DNA of 64,000 nt from Streptomyces sp. NBC_01232 (lineage in GTDB: Bacteria > Actinomycetota > Actinomycetes > Streptomycetales > Streptomycetaceae), in NCBI RefSeq assembly GCF_035989885.1, contig NZ_CP108518.1, positions 4,513,501 through 4,577,500 on the forward strand. Direction: 5' to 3'. Under the pieces are notes generated by a model that made no database searches, was not told the DNA's origin, and saw only the letters and a program-made list of their open reading frames with translations. A program made the translations under genes and the position numbers. Below, piece by piece: positions 19,623 through 27,507 of the stretch (positions are counted from its first letter, which is position 1; each line of letters starts with the position of its first letter).

Positions 19623-20645
19623 ATGCCCATCGCAACCCCCGAGGTCTACAACGAGATGCTCGACCGGGCGAAGGCAGGCAAGTTCGCCTACCCGGCCATC
19701 AACGTGACCTCCTCCCAGACCCTGCACGCTGCCCTGCGCGGCTTCGCGGAGGCCGAGAGCGACGGCATCATCCAGATCTCCACCGGTGGTGCGGAGTTCC
19801 TGGGTGGCCAGCACAACAAGGACATGGTCACCGGCGCGGTCGCCCTGGCCGAGTTCGCGCACATCGTGGCCGCCAAGTACGACATCACGGTCGCCCTGCA
19901 CACGGACCACTGCCCCAAGGACAAGCTGGACGGCTACGTACGTCCGCTGCTCGACATCTCCGCCGAGCGCGTGGCCCGCGGCCTGAACCCGCTCTTCCAG
20001 TCGCACATGTGGGACGGTTCCGCCGAGACCCTGGCCGACAACCTGGCCATCGGCCAGGAGCTGCTCGCCAAGGCCGTCGCCGCCAAGATCATCCTTGAGG
20101 TCGAGATCACCCCGACCGGCGGCGAGGAGGACGGCGTCACCCACGAGATCAACGACGAGCTGTACACCACCGTCGACGACGCGATCCGTACCGCCGAGGC
20201 CCTCGGCCTGGGCGAGAAGGGCCGCTACCTGCTGGCCGCCTCCTTCGGCAACGTCCACGGCGTCTACAAGCCGGGCAACGTCGTCCTGCGCCCCGAGCTC
20301 CTCAAGGACCTCCAGGCCGGTGTCGCCGAGAAGTACGGCAAGGCCTCGCCGTTCGACTTCGTCTTCCACGGCGGCTCGGGCTCCACGGCCGAGGAGATCG
20401 CCACCGCGCTGGAGAACGGCGTCGTGAAGATGAACCTCGACACCGACACCCAGTACGCCTTCACCCGGCCGGTCGTGGACCACATGTTCAGCAACTACGC
20501 CGGTGTCCTGAAGGTGGACGGCGAGGTCGGTACGAAGTCCAAGTACGACCCCCGCACCTGGGGCAAGGCCGCCGAGGCGGGCATGGCCGCGCGCGTCGCC
20601 GAGGCGTGCGCGAACCTGCGCTCCACCGGCACCAAGCTGAAGTAG
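19623..20645 (+). CDS. fba: class II fructose-bisphosphate aldolase
   Basis: Class IIA Fba, 340 residues. Zinc ligands and catalytic residues are visible in ALHTDHCPKDKLDGY, ILEVEITPTGGEEDGV, FGNVHGVYKPGNVVLRP and FVFHGGSGSTAEEI, with NLDTDTQYAFTRP binding the second phosphate. It splits fructose-1,6-bisphosphate to DHAP and glyceraldehyde-3-phosphate in glycolysis and runs the reverse step in gluconeogenesis. AAGGAG ribosome site; monocistronic with its own terminator. Confidence 0.97.
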   Translation: MPIATPEVYNEMLDRAKAGKFAYPAINVTSSQTLHAALRGFAEAESDGIIQISTGGAEFLGGQHNKDMVTGAVALAEFAHIVAAKYDITVALHTDHCPKDKLDGYVRPLLDISAERVARGLNPLFQSHMWDGSAETLADNLAIGQELLAKAVAAKIILEVEITPTGGEEDGVTHEINDELYTTVDDAIRTAEALGLGEKGRYLLAASFGNVHGVYKPGNVVLRPELLKDLQAGVAEKYGKASPFDFVFHGGSGSTAEEIATALENGVVKMNLDTDTQYAFTRPVVDHMFSNYAGVLKVDGEVGTKSKYDPRTWGKAAEAGMAARVAEACANLRSTGTKLK

Positions 20646-20669
20646 CAGTCCGCAGCGAGCCGCACCTTT

Positions 20670-20705
20670 GGGCCCGGCCCCCGTCACGCGACGGAGGCCG
20701 GGCCC
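20670..20705 (+). terminator. fba terminator
   Basis: GGGCCCGGCC (20670-20679) pairs with GGCCGGGCCC (20696-20705); after one mismatch CCGTC/GACGG extends the stem to a 4-nt loop. It lies 25 bp after the fba stop. Confidence 0.88.
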
Positions 20706-20890
20706 TTCGGCGTTCGCCCGCCCGCAGGGGCGAAAGCGACAGCGGCGGCGGCCCGTGGCGGTGCCCGGCGGCGGTGGACGGTGGCGGTGGACGGTGGCTT
20801 CACGATGGTGTGAACTGCTGCCCCCGGCGGTACGTGTTGGGGGCATGTACCGCGGATCGATCCGGGGCGTGGCGAGTGGGGCAGGTGCAT

Positions 20891-21610
20891 ATGAGGGCCG
20901 AACGACCGCAGGTGATGCAGGACCGCGCGGTGCGCACCCGCCGGGCGATCCTGGAAGCCGCCGCCGTGGTGTTCGAGGACCGGGGCTACGGTGCGGCCAG
21001 GCTGACGGAGATCGTCAAGCTCGCCAACGTCACCAAGGGCGCGCTCTACTTCCACTTCGACTCGAAGGAGGACCTGGCACAGGCCGTGATCGACGCCCAG
21101 GTCAGCGTGCACACGCCGGTCACTGCGCAGGAGTTCAAGGCGCAGGAGTTCATCGACGTCGGCATGGTCTTCTCGCACCGGCTGCGGCACGACGTCCTGA
21201 TGCGCGGCAGCGCCCGGCTCACCCTGGAGCAGAACGGCCGGGAACTCGACCGGGCGGCGCCGTACCGGAGGTGGATCGACCTGCACACCGCCTTGATGCG
21301 CGAGGCGAAGGAGCGCGGCGAACTGCTCCCGGACGTGGACCCGGCGGGGCCCGCGCGACTGGTGGTCGGGGCCTTCGCCGGGCTGAACGTGATGGCGCAG
21401 ACCCTCGGGCTCGAACTGGACCGGGAGGTGGCGGCGCTCTACGCGAACGTGATGCCCAGCGTGGTGGTGCCGGCCGTGGCGGACCGGCTCGACACCGCGC
21501 CCGGCCGCGGGGCCAGGGTGCTGCACGGTCCGAACGAGGACCGCCGGTGCGACTGTTCGAGCGTCCCGGTCCCCGCCCCGGCGCCCGCGGAGCCGGCCGG
21601 GGCCGGCTGA
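20891..21610 (+). CDS. TetR-family regulator of the gamma-butyrolactone-receptor type
   Basis: A 239-residue TetR protein. The helix-turn-helix (about 15-55) reads RTRRAILEAAAVVFEDRGYG, ARLTEIVKLANVTKGALYFHF. The rest follows the ArpA/ScbR/CprB class: FSHRLRHDVLMRGSARLTLEQ, YRRWIDLHTALMREAKERGEL and AGLNVMAQTLGLELDREVAALY. Receptors of this class bind gamma-butyrolactones or antibiotics and control development and secondary metabolism; no afsA-type synthase is adjacent, so this is an orphan (pseudo-)receptor. ATG 20891 is used; ATG 20915 is possible. A Pro/Ala-rich tail of about 20 residues is unusual. Confidence 0.86.
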   Translation: MRAERPQVMQDRAVRTRRAILEAAAVVFEDRGYGAARLTEIVKLANVTKGALYFHFDSKEDLAQAVIDAQVSVHTPVTAQEFKAQEFIDVGMVFSHRLRHDVLMRGSARLTLEQNGRELDRAAPYRRWIDLHTALMREAKERGELLPDVDPAGPARLVVGAFAGLNVMAQTLGLELDREVAALYANVMPSVVVPAVADRLDTAPGRGARVLHGPNEDRRCDCSSVPVPAPAPAEPAGAG

Positions 21611-21725
21611 CCGGCGCGTCACCGGCTGCGGCCGGTTCCCCCGGGAGGAGGTGGCGGGCGCCCGCGTACGGCGGTGCGGCACACCACCGCTCGGCCCGGC
21701 GCCGGCGGCCCGGCAGACTGGGGGC

Positions 21726-22139
21726 ATGTCCATTCACCAGAACCTGCTCGGGGGCCCCGCCCCCACCCACCTGCCCGACGAGCCGGGCCGCGAGGCCATC
21801 GCCGCCGGCACCCCCGCCGTGGAGGTGGCGGCCGCGCACCCCACGTCCTCCCTCGCCTGGGCGGTCCTCGCCGACGAGGCCTTCGCCGCCGGCAGCACGG
21901 TCGAGTCGTACGCCTATGCCCGTACGGGCTACCACCGCGGCCTCGACGCCCTGCGTCGCGCCGGGTGGAAGGGCCACGGCCCGGTGCCGTGGGAGCACGA
22001 GCCGAACCGCGGCTTCCTGCGTGCCCTGCACGCTCTGGCCCGCGCGGCCGGGGCGATCGACGAGAAGGAGGAGTACGAGCGCTGCTCGACCTTCCTGCGC
22101 GACTCGTCCCCGACGGCCGCGGACACGCTGAGCGCCTGA
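21726..22139 (+). CDS. DUF3151 family protein
   Basis: A 137-residue protein matching the actinobacterial DUF3151 family: LPDEPGREAIAAGTPAVEVA, HPTSSLAWAVLADEA, YAYARTGYHRGLDALRRAGW, EPNRGFLRALHALARAAGAI. The helical, TPR-like pattern is soluble with no active-site motif. The role is unknown. CAGACT at 21714-21719, six bases before the ATG, looks like a leaderless -10 box. Confidence 0.85.
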   Translation: MSIHQNLLGGPAPTHLPDEPGREAIAAGTPAVEVAAAHPTSSLAWAVLADEAFAAGSTVESYAYARTGYHRGLDALRRAGWKGHGPVPWEHEPNRGFLRALHALARAAGAIDEKEEYERCSTFLRDSSPTAADTLSA

Positions 22140-22304
22140 TCCCGTACGGCGGGGAGTGACACGCACCGAATTGTGTGGCCTGTGTCACTCTCCGCTGGAG
22201 CGCCGGCGCGCCGGTGTCCTATGCTGCGGGCAGGGGACCGGGGCTCCACTCACCTCACGGAAGGGGCGGACCGCTACCCGGAAGCACGTGTCGAGGAGAC
22301 AGCG

Positions 22305-23159
22305 ATGTCGAAAACCCTTGATGCCTCCGGAGTCGGCGGGTCGGAAACCCCGAACCTCGACTTCGACGGCACTACCCCGTACGAGGACTACGTCCAGGCG
22401 GACGTCCTCACCCACCTCCAGCACCTCCGTTCGGACGACCCGGGCGAGATGGTCTTCCTGGTGACGACCCAGGTCATGGAGCTGTGGTTCACGGTCATCG
22501 TCCACGAGTGGGAAACCGCCGCGAAGGCCCTGCGCGAGGACCGCATCCCGGTCGCGATGGACGCGCTGAAACGTTCCCTCCGCGAGCTGGAGGCCCTCAA
22601 CGCCTCCTGGCGCCCGCTCGCCCAGCTCACCCCGGGACAGTTCAACGCCTACCGCGCCGCGCTCGGCGAAGGTTCCGGTTTCCAGTCGGCGATGTACCGC
22701 CGGATGGAGTTCCTGCTCGGCGAGAAGTCCGCCTCCATGCTGGTCCCGCACCGGGGCGCCCCGCGCGTCCACGCGGAGCTGGAGAAGGCCCTGCACGAGC
22801 CCAGCCTCTACGACGAGGTGCTGCGCCTGCTCGCCCGCCGCGGGCTCCCGGTCCCGGACGCCGTCCTGAACCGCGACCTGTCGCTGCGCTACGAGCCCTC
22901 GGCCGAGGTCGAGGCCGTCTGGACGGGCCTGTACGCCGCCCCGGACGAGGTCGCCACCGTGGACCTGCACCGCCTCGGCGAGGTCCTCACCGACGTCGCC
23001 GAGCTCGTCTGGCGCTGGCGCAACGACCACCTGGTCGCCACCCGCCGCGCCATGGGCGCGAAGACGGGCACCGGTGGCTCGGCCGGCGTGACCTGGCTGG
23101 AGAAGCGCGCGACGAAGAACGTCTTCCCGGAGCTCTGGACGGCCCGCAGCCATGTCTGA
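22305..23159 (+). CDS. kynA: tryptophan 2,3-dioxygenase
   Basis: TDO, 284 residues. Its N-terminal TPYEDYVQADVLTHLQ segment, EMVFLVTTQVMELWFTVIVHEW, the substrate region LTPGQFNAYRAALGEGSGFQS and MYRRMEFLLGEKSASML are family hallmarks, as is WRWRNDHLVATRRAMGAKTGTGGS close to the C-terminus. It opens the indole ring of tryptophan with O2 to N-formylkynurenine using heme. Ribosome site GAGGAG; the end overlaps kynU by eight bases, so translation is coupled. Confidence 0.95.
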   Translation: MSKTLDASGVGGSETPNLDFDGTTPYEDYVQADVLTHLQHLRSDDPGEMVFLVTTQVMELWFTVIVHEWETAAKALREDRIPVAMDALKRSLRELEALNASWRPLAQLTPGQFNAYRAALGEGSGFQSAMYRRMEFLLGEKSASMLVPHRGAPRVHAELEKALHEPSLYDEVLRLLARRGLPVPDAVLNRDLSLRYEPSAEVEAVWTGLYAAPDEVATVDLHRLGEVLTDVAELVWRWRNDHLVATRRAMGAKTGTGGSAGVTWLEKRATKNVFPELWTARSHV

Positions 23160-24375
23160 CGACTCCAAGGGCATACCGGCGGACATCGAGGCGGACCTCC
23201 GCGACCGTGCGGCCGGGCTGGACGCCGCCGACGGGCTCGCGAAGCTCCGCGAGCGCTTCACCCTCCCCGAGGGGGTCGTCTACCTGGACGGCAACTCCCT
23301 CGGCGCGCTCCCGGCCGGTGTCGCGGACACGACCGCCGACGTCGTCGCCCGGCAGTGGGGCGAGCTCCTCATCCGGTCCTGGGACGAGAGCGGCTGGTGG
23401 ACCGCGCCCGAGCGGATCGGCGACAAGCTCGCCCCCCTCATCGGCGCGGCCCCCGGCCAGGTGGTCGTCGGTGACTCCACCAGCGTCAATCTCTTCAAGG
23501 CCCTGGTCGGCGCCGCCCGCCTCGCGGCCCCCGGCCGGACCAGGATGCTGGTCGACGCCGCGACCTTCCCGACCGACGGCTACATCGCGCAGTCGGCGGC
23601 CCGGATGACGGGCCTGACCGTCGTCCCGGTGGACCCCTCGCAGGCCGCCGCGGCGATCGATGCGGACACCGCCGTGGTGCTCCTCAACCACGTCGACTAC
23701 CGCAGCGGACGGCTCCACGACCTGCCCGCCCTCACCGCGGCGGCCCGCGCCGCCGGGGCGATCACGGTCTGGGACCTGTGCCACTCCGCCGGGGCCCTCC
23801 CGGTCGGCCTGGACGAGCACGCCGTCGACCTCGCGGTCGGCTGCACGTACAAGTACCTCAACGGCGGCCCCGGCGCGCCCGCGTACCTGTACATCGCGGC
23901 CCGCCACCAGGCCGGCTTCGACTCCCCGCTCCCCGGCTGGAACGGTCACGCGGACCCCTTCGCCATGACCCCGGCCTTCGAGGCGGCCGAGGGCGCGACC
24001 CGCGGCCGCGTCGGCACGCCGGACATCCTGTCCATGCTGGCCCTGGAGTCGGCGCTCGACGCATGGGACGGGGTGTCGGTCGAGGACGTACGGGCCAAGT
24101 CGCTCGCCCTGACCGACTTCTTCCTCGAATGCGTGGCGGCGTACGTCCCGCAGGGCCGGGTCGAGTCGGTCACCCCGGACGAGCACGACCGCCGCGGCAG
24201 CCAGATCTCGCTGCGGACCGAGAACGCCCGTGAGGTCATGGGGGAGCTCATCTCCCGGGGCGTCATCGGCGACTTCCGGGCCCCCGATGTCCTGCGCTTC
24301 GGCTTCACTCCGCTCTACGTCGGTTTCGCCGACGCCGAGCGTGCCGCACGGACACTGGGTCACATTTTCGGGTGA
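23152..24375 (+). CDS. kynU: kynureninase
   Basis: Kynureninase, 407 residues, fold-type I PLP enzyme. VVYLDGNSLGALP at the N-terminus, GDSTSVNLFKALVGAARLA, VVLLNHVDYRSGRLHDL, VWDLCHSAGALPVGL and the Schiff-base lysine segment AVGCTYKYLNGGPGAPAYLY are diagnostic. It cleaves kynurenine to anthranilate and alanine. Its ATG lies inside the last codons of kynA. Anthranilate could feed antibiotic synthesis or be recycled to tryptophan. Confidence 0.95.
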   Translation: MSDDSKGIPADIEADLRDRAAGLDAADGLAKLRERFTLPEGVVYLDGNSLGALPAGVADTTADVVARQWGELLIRSWDESGWWTAPERIGDKLAPLIGAAPGQVVVGDSTSVNLFKALVGAARLAAPGRTRMLVDAATFPTDGYIAQSAARMTGLTVVPVDPSQAAAAIDADTAVVLLNHVDYRSGRLHDLPALTAAARAAGAITVWDLCHSAGALPVGLDEHAVDLAVGCTYKYLNGGPGAPAYLYIAARHQAGFDSPLPGWNGHADPFAMTPAFEAAEGATRGRVGTPDILSMLALESALDAWDGVSVEDVRAKSLALTDFFLECVAAYVPQGRVESVTPDEHDRRGSQISLRTENAREVMGELISRGVIGDFRAPDVLRFGFTPLYVGFADAERAARTLGHIFG

Positions 24376-24397
24376 CGTCCCAGCGAAACGTCACATC

Positions 24398-24433
24398 ACC
24401 GGGCGGGCGGGGCTAAGGCTCCGTCCGCCCGGT
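24398..24433 (+). terminator. hairpin between kynU and the formamidase-like gene
   Basis: ACCGGGCGGGCGG (24398-24410) pairs with CCGTCCGCCCGGT (24421-24433) around a 10-nt loop. It follows the kynU stop by 22 bp, so the downstream hydrolase is either attenuated or has its own promoter. Confidence 0.75.
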
Positions 24434-24546
24434 CGTATTCCGGGCCCCGCACGGAAACTCCTGTTCCAGACTGATACGGTCCCGCTCTGCCGGAAGACCG
24501 GAACATCTGTCCCCGCTGTCCCACGCGTTACCGAGAGGTTGAGCCG

Positions 24547-25425
24547 ATGACGGACCCCGCCGCAGTGGAACGGGACGCAGCGGAGGCCGCCTCGGCCTTC
24601 GCCCACCCGGCCGTGGCGCCGGACGCGACCGCCGCGTACGGGGAACACCCCGACCACGTCGTCGACTTCTACGCCCCGCGCGGCGAAACCCGTGACCAGG
24701 CCCCGCTCGTGGTGCTGCTGCACGGCGGTGCGTGGCGGGCCCCGTACGACCGCCTGCACGTCACGCCCTTCGCGGACTTCCTGGCCCGGCGGGGTTTCGC
24801 CGTCGCCAACGTCGAGTACCGGCGCGGCAGTTCCCTGCCGCACCAGAACGCCGAGGGGCCGGTCGCCGGGCGCTGGCCGGAGACCTTCGACGACGTGGCC
24901 GCCGCGATGGACGCCCTGCCGGGGCTGGCCGCGACGGCGCTCCCGCAGGCCGATGTCCGCCGCACGGTGGTGACCGGTCACTCGGCCGGCGGTCACCTCG
25001 CGCTGTGGGCCGCGGCCCGGCACGTGCTCCCGGCCGGCTCCCCGTGGCGGCTGCCGTTCCCGCCCATGCTGCGCGGCGTGGTGGCGCTGGCCCCCATCGC
25101 GGACTTCGCGGTGGCGGAGGAGCTGGGCGTGTGCGGCGGCGCGAGCGCGCAGCTGCTGGGCGGGGCGGACCACTGGGACGAGCGGCTGCCGTACGCCGAT
25201 CCGGCGGCCCTGCTGCCGACGGGGATCGCCACGGCGGTGGTCCAGGGCCGGGACGACATCGTGGTCCCGCAGCAAGTGGCCGAGGCGTACGTGGCGGCGG
25301 CCGCGAAGGCGGGGGAGACGGTCGGGCTGACCCTGCTCGACGCGGTCGGTCACTTCCCGCTGATCGATCCGGCGGCGGACGCGTGCGCGGTGGTCGCCGA
25401 GGAGATCTCGCAGCTGGCCTGGTAG
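24547..25425 (+). CDS. alpha/beta hydrolase, probable kynurenine formamidase
   Basis: A 292-residue hydrolase. The oxyanion motif HGGAW follows LVVLLHGG, the nucleophile elbow is GHSAGGHLALWAAARH, an acidic residue sits in VVQGRDDIVVP and the histidine in AVGHFPLIDP. HGGxW plus GHSAGGH is the pattern of kynurenine formamidases of the BNA7/arylformamidase type. Its place after kynA-kynU completes tryptophan to anthranilate via N-formylkynurenine hydrolysis. A general carboxylesterase is the alternative. Confidence 0.85.
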   Translation: MTDPAAVERDAAEAASAFAHPAVAPDATAAYGEHPDHVVDFYAPRGETRDQAPLVVLLHGGAWRAPYDRLHVTPFADFLARRGFAVANVEYRRGSSLPHQNAEGPVAGRWPETFDDVAAAMDALPGLAATALPQADVRRTVVTGHSAGGHLALWAAARHVLPAGSPWRLPFPPMLRGVVALAPIADFAVAEELGVCGGASAQLLGGADHWDERLPYADPAALLPTGIATAVVQGRDDIVVPQQVAEAYVAAAAKAGETVGLTLLDAVGHFPLIDPAADACAVVAEEISQLAW

Positions 25426-25482
25426 GCCCCCGGCTCGAAAACGCGGTCCGACCTGGCCGAATCTCTGTGCACGCTGATCACG

Positions 25483-25512
25483 TTCTGCTCTGAGCGTGTT
25501 CAGAGAACAGAA
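25483..25512 (+). terminator. probable terminator after the kyn genes
   Basis: TTCTG-CTCTGA (25483-25493), loop GCGTGT, TCAGAG-AA-CAGAA (25500-25512): two stacked helices with a 2-nt bulge, 58 bp after the hydrolase stop. Confidence 0.55.
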
Positions 25513-25649
25513 AAGTCCAGCCCAACCTTCCCGCCCGGTCGGGTGATCACGCCGCCCCCTCCTGTGTCTCCCGTCACAGCGCCGGCCGGAAGGGGCATTG
25601 GGTGCACTGCGGACGTAAACCCGCCAACTCCACTTGGTCGCACGGATAT

Positions 25650-25667
25650 TCGTCGAACGTTCGACGA
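25650..25667. promoter_or_regulatory. 18-bp perfect palindrome in the promoter of the secreted repeat protein
   Basis: TCGTCGAACGTTCGACGA is a perfect palindrome. TAGTCT (25677-25682), about 30 bp before the start codon, is a plausible -10 and the palindrome then covers the -35 region. This is an operator-like site for an unidentified repressor. It shares GAAC/GTTC with SOS boxes but lacks their 4-bp spacer. Confidence 0.65.
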
Positions 25668-25722
25668 TGATCTGTGTAGTCTGGAACCTCAATCCTGAGC
25701 ACGTTCAAAAATGGGGGGGCCG

Positions 25723-27393
25723 GTGCGCAGTCGCCGTCTCGTAATTTCCGTTGCCGTCATCGCGGCCACGATCGGTCTCGGACCGGGCATGGCCCAGGCG
25801 GCCGAGCCCGTCGCGCCGCCCGCGTCGGCGTCCAGCTTCGACCTCGGCAAGGCCGCGGCGCCGAACTTCAAGACCTTCAAGAGCCCGGCCGAGAAGTCGG
25901 TCCGCAAGACGCTGCCGGCAGCCAAGGGGAAGGCTGCCGCCGCTGCGGGCAACCCGGACCTGAACATGGTCCTGACGGCCACCAGCACCACCGCCCACGG
26001 GGTGAAGCTGGTGACCGACCTGATCAGCGAGACTGCTTCGCTGACCGTCACGGTGGAGTGGGGCGACGGGAAGAAGGACGTCGTCGCCGCTTCCGGCGCC
26101 GGCGAGCTGGCGCACTCGCACGCCTACGCCGAGCTCGGCGAGTACAACATCAAGGTCACCGTGACCGACGCCGTCAACGGGGTCGAGGTCGTCAACGAGC
26201 TGCCGTACGGCACCGCGGGTTCGGAGTTCACCCCGGTCGCCCCCACTCGCCTCCTGGACACCCGGACCGGGCTCGGGGGCCCCCAGGGCGCGGTGCAGCC
26301 GTCCGGTACCGCGCGGGTGAAGGTCGGCGGCAACGCCGGCATCCCGGCGGGGGTCACCGCGGTCGTTCTCAACGTGACCGCCACCGACACCCTCGCGTCC
26401 GGGTTCGTCACCGCCTTCCCGGAGGACGGGGTGCGTCCGAAGACGTCCAACGTCAACTGGGACTACGGTCAGACCGTCCCGAACCAGGTCATCGTGCCGG
26501 TCGGCAAGAACGGCTATGTCGACCTGTACAACGGCAGCTGGGGCGGATCGGCCCACCTGATCGCCGACGTCACCGGCTACTTCACCGCGAAGTCGGCCAG
26601 CGGCTACACCCCGATGACCCCGGTCCGATTCGTGGACACCCGCGAGGGCCTCGGTACGTCCAGGGGGCAGCTGGGTGGCCAGAACACCTTCAGCACCCAG
26701 ATCAGCGGCCTGCGCGGCGTGCCCCAGGGCATCACCGCCGTCGCGCTGAACGTCACCGTCACCAACCCGGGCAAGTACGGTCACCTGACCGTCTTCCCGA
26801 GCGGCCAGGCGGCCCCGGACACCTCCAGCCTGAACTTCGGTGCCGGTCAGACCATCGCCAACTCGGTGATCGTGCCCGTCGGCAAGGACGGGAAGATCAG
26901 CTTCCGCAACGGTGCCTACGCCGGTACCGACGTCGTCGTCGACGTGGTCGGCTACTACAGCCTCGACAGCAAGGGCTCGTTCGTCCCGATCGCTCCCGTC
27001 CGCCGACTGGACACCCGGGAGCCCAAGGACCCGTACTACGGCGCCATCCCCGGCGGGTTCTTCCTGCCCGTGACGTTCACCCCCGACGCCGTGGACGACG
27101 GCGTCTCGGGCTACGTGCTGAACGCCACGGTCACCAACACCGCCAACAACGGCTTCCTCTCGGTCGCCCCGGACCCGAACTCGCTCGAGGCGTACCGCAA
27201 CGGCACGGCCGTGCCGCCGGAGGCTCCCGGCTCCTCCACCCTCAACTGGCTCGGCCGCGGCCGCACCGTCGCGAACCTGGTCCAGGCGAGCGCGGGCGAG
27301 AACGGCATCTCCGACTTCTTCAACCAGAGCTGGGAGGAGTGGGCGACCACCGACCTGGTCGTCGACGTCTTCGGCTACTACGAGACCAACTAG
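25723..27393 (+). CDS. secreted PKD-domain protein with three DTR/VGYY repeat modules
   Basis: Start is GTG 25723, just after a GGGGGG ribosome-like run; the ATG at 25711 would put that run inside the gene. This gives 556 residues with a signal peptide ending MAQA. A PKD-like domain lies at about 75-155 (LTVTVEWGDGKKDVV, HAYAELGEYNIKVTVTDA). Three modules of about 125-135 residues follow, each opening with P-x-R-x-x-DTR (TRLLDTRTGLG, VRFVDTREGLG, VRRLDTREP) and closing with VDV-x-GYY/F. The fold is probably extracellular carbohydrate- or wall-binding. No anchor or catalytic motif is present. Palindrome upstream, strong terminator downstream. Confidence 0.82.
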   Translation: MRSRRLVISVAVIAATIGLGPGMAQAAEPVAPPASASSFDLGKAAAPNFKTFKSPAEKSVRKTLPAAKGKAAAAAGNPDLNMVLTATSTTAHGVKLVTDLISETASLTVTVEWGDGKKDVVAASGAGELAHSHAYAELGEYNIKVTVTDAVNGVEVVNELPYGTAGSEFTPVAPTRLLDTRTGLGGPQGAVQPSGTARVKVGGNAGIPAGVTAVVLNVTATDTLASGFVTAFPEDGVRPKTSNVNWDYGQTVPNQVIVPVGKNGYVDLYNGSWGGSAHLIADVTGYFTAKSASGYTPMTPVRFVDTREGLGTSRGQLGGQNTFSTQISGLRGVPQGITAVALNVTVTNPGKYGHLTVFPSGQAAPDTSSLNFGAGQTIANSVIVPVGKDGKISFRNGAYAGTDVVVDVVGYYSLDSKGSFVPIAPVRRLDTREPKDPYYGAIPGGFFLPVTFTPDAVDDGVSGYVLNATVTNTANNGFLSVAPDPNSLEAYRNGTAVPPEAPGSSTLNWLGRGRTVANLVQASAGENGISDFFNQSWEEWATTDLVVDVFGYYETN

Positions 27394-27395
27394 TC

Positions 27396-27442
27396 CACGC
27401 AAAGGGCGCCCCGGGATCCGCTCCCGGGGCGCCCTTTGCGTG
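27396..27442. terminator. strong terminator between convergent genes
   Basis: Perfect 21-nt arms (27396-27416 and 27422-27442) with loop TCCGC, right after the repeat-protein stop and ahead of the convergent MASE1 gene. Confidence 0.94.
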
Positions 27443-27507
27443 TCCGTGCGTGTCCCCCGTGTACGTCCCTGGGTGTCCGCCACGACCTGGGTTCCGCCAC
27501 GACCTGG

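Noticed and set aside
25650..25667. SOS (LexA) box at the palindrome
   Set aside because: The actinobacterial box needs GAAC-N4-GTTC; here GAAC and GTTC are directly joined.
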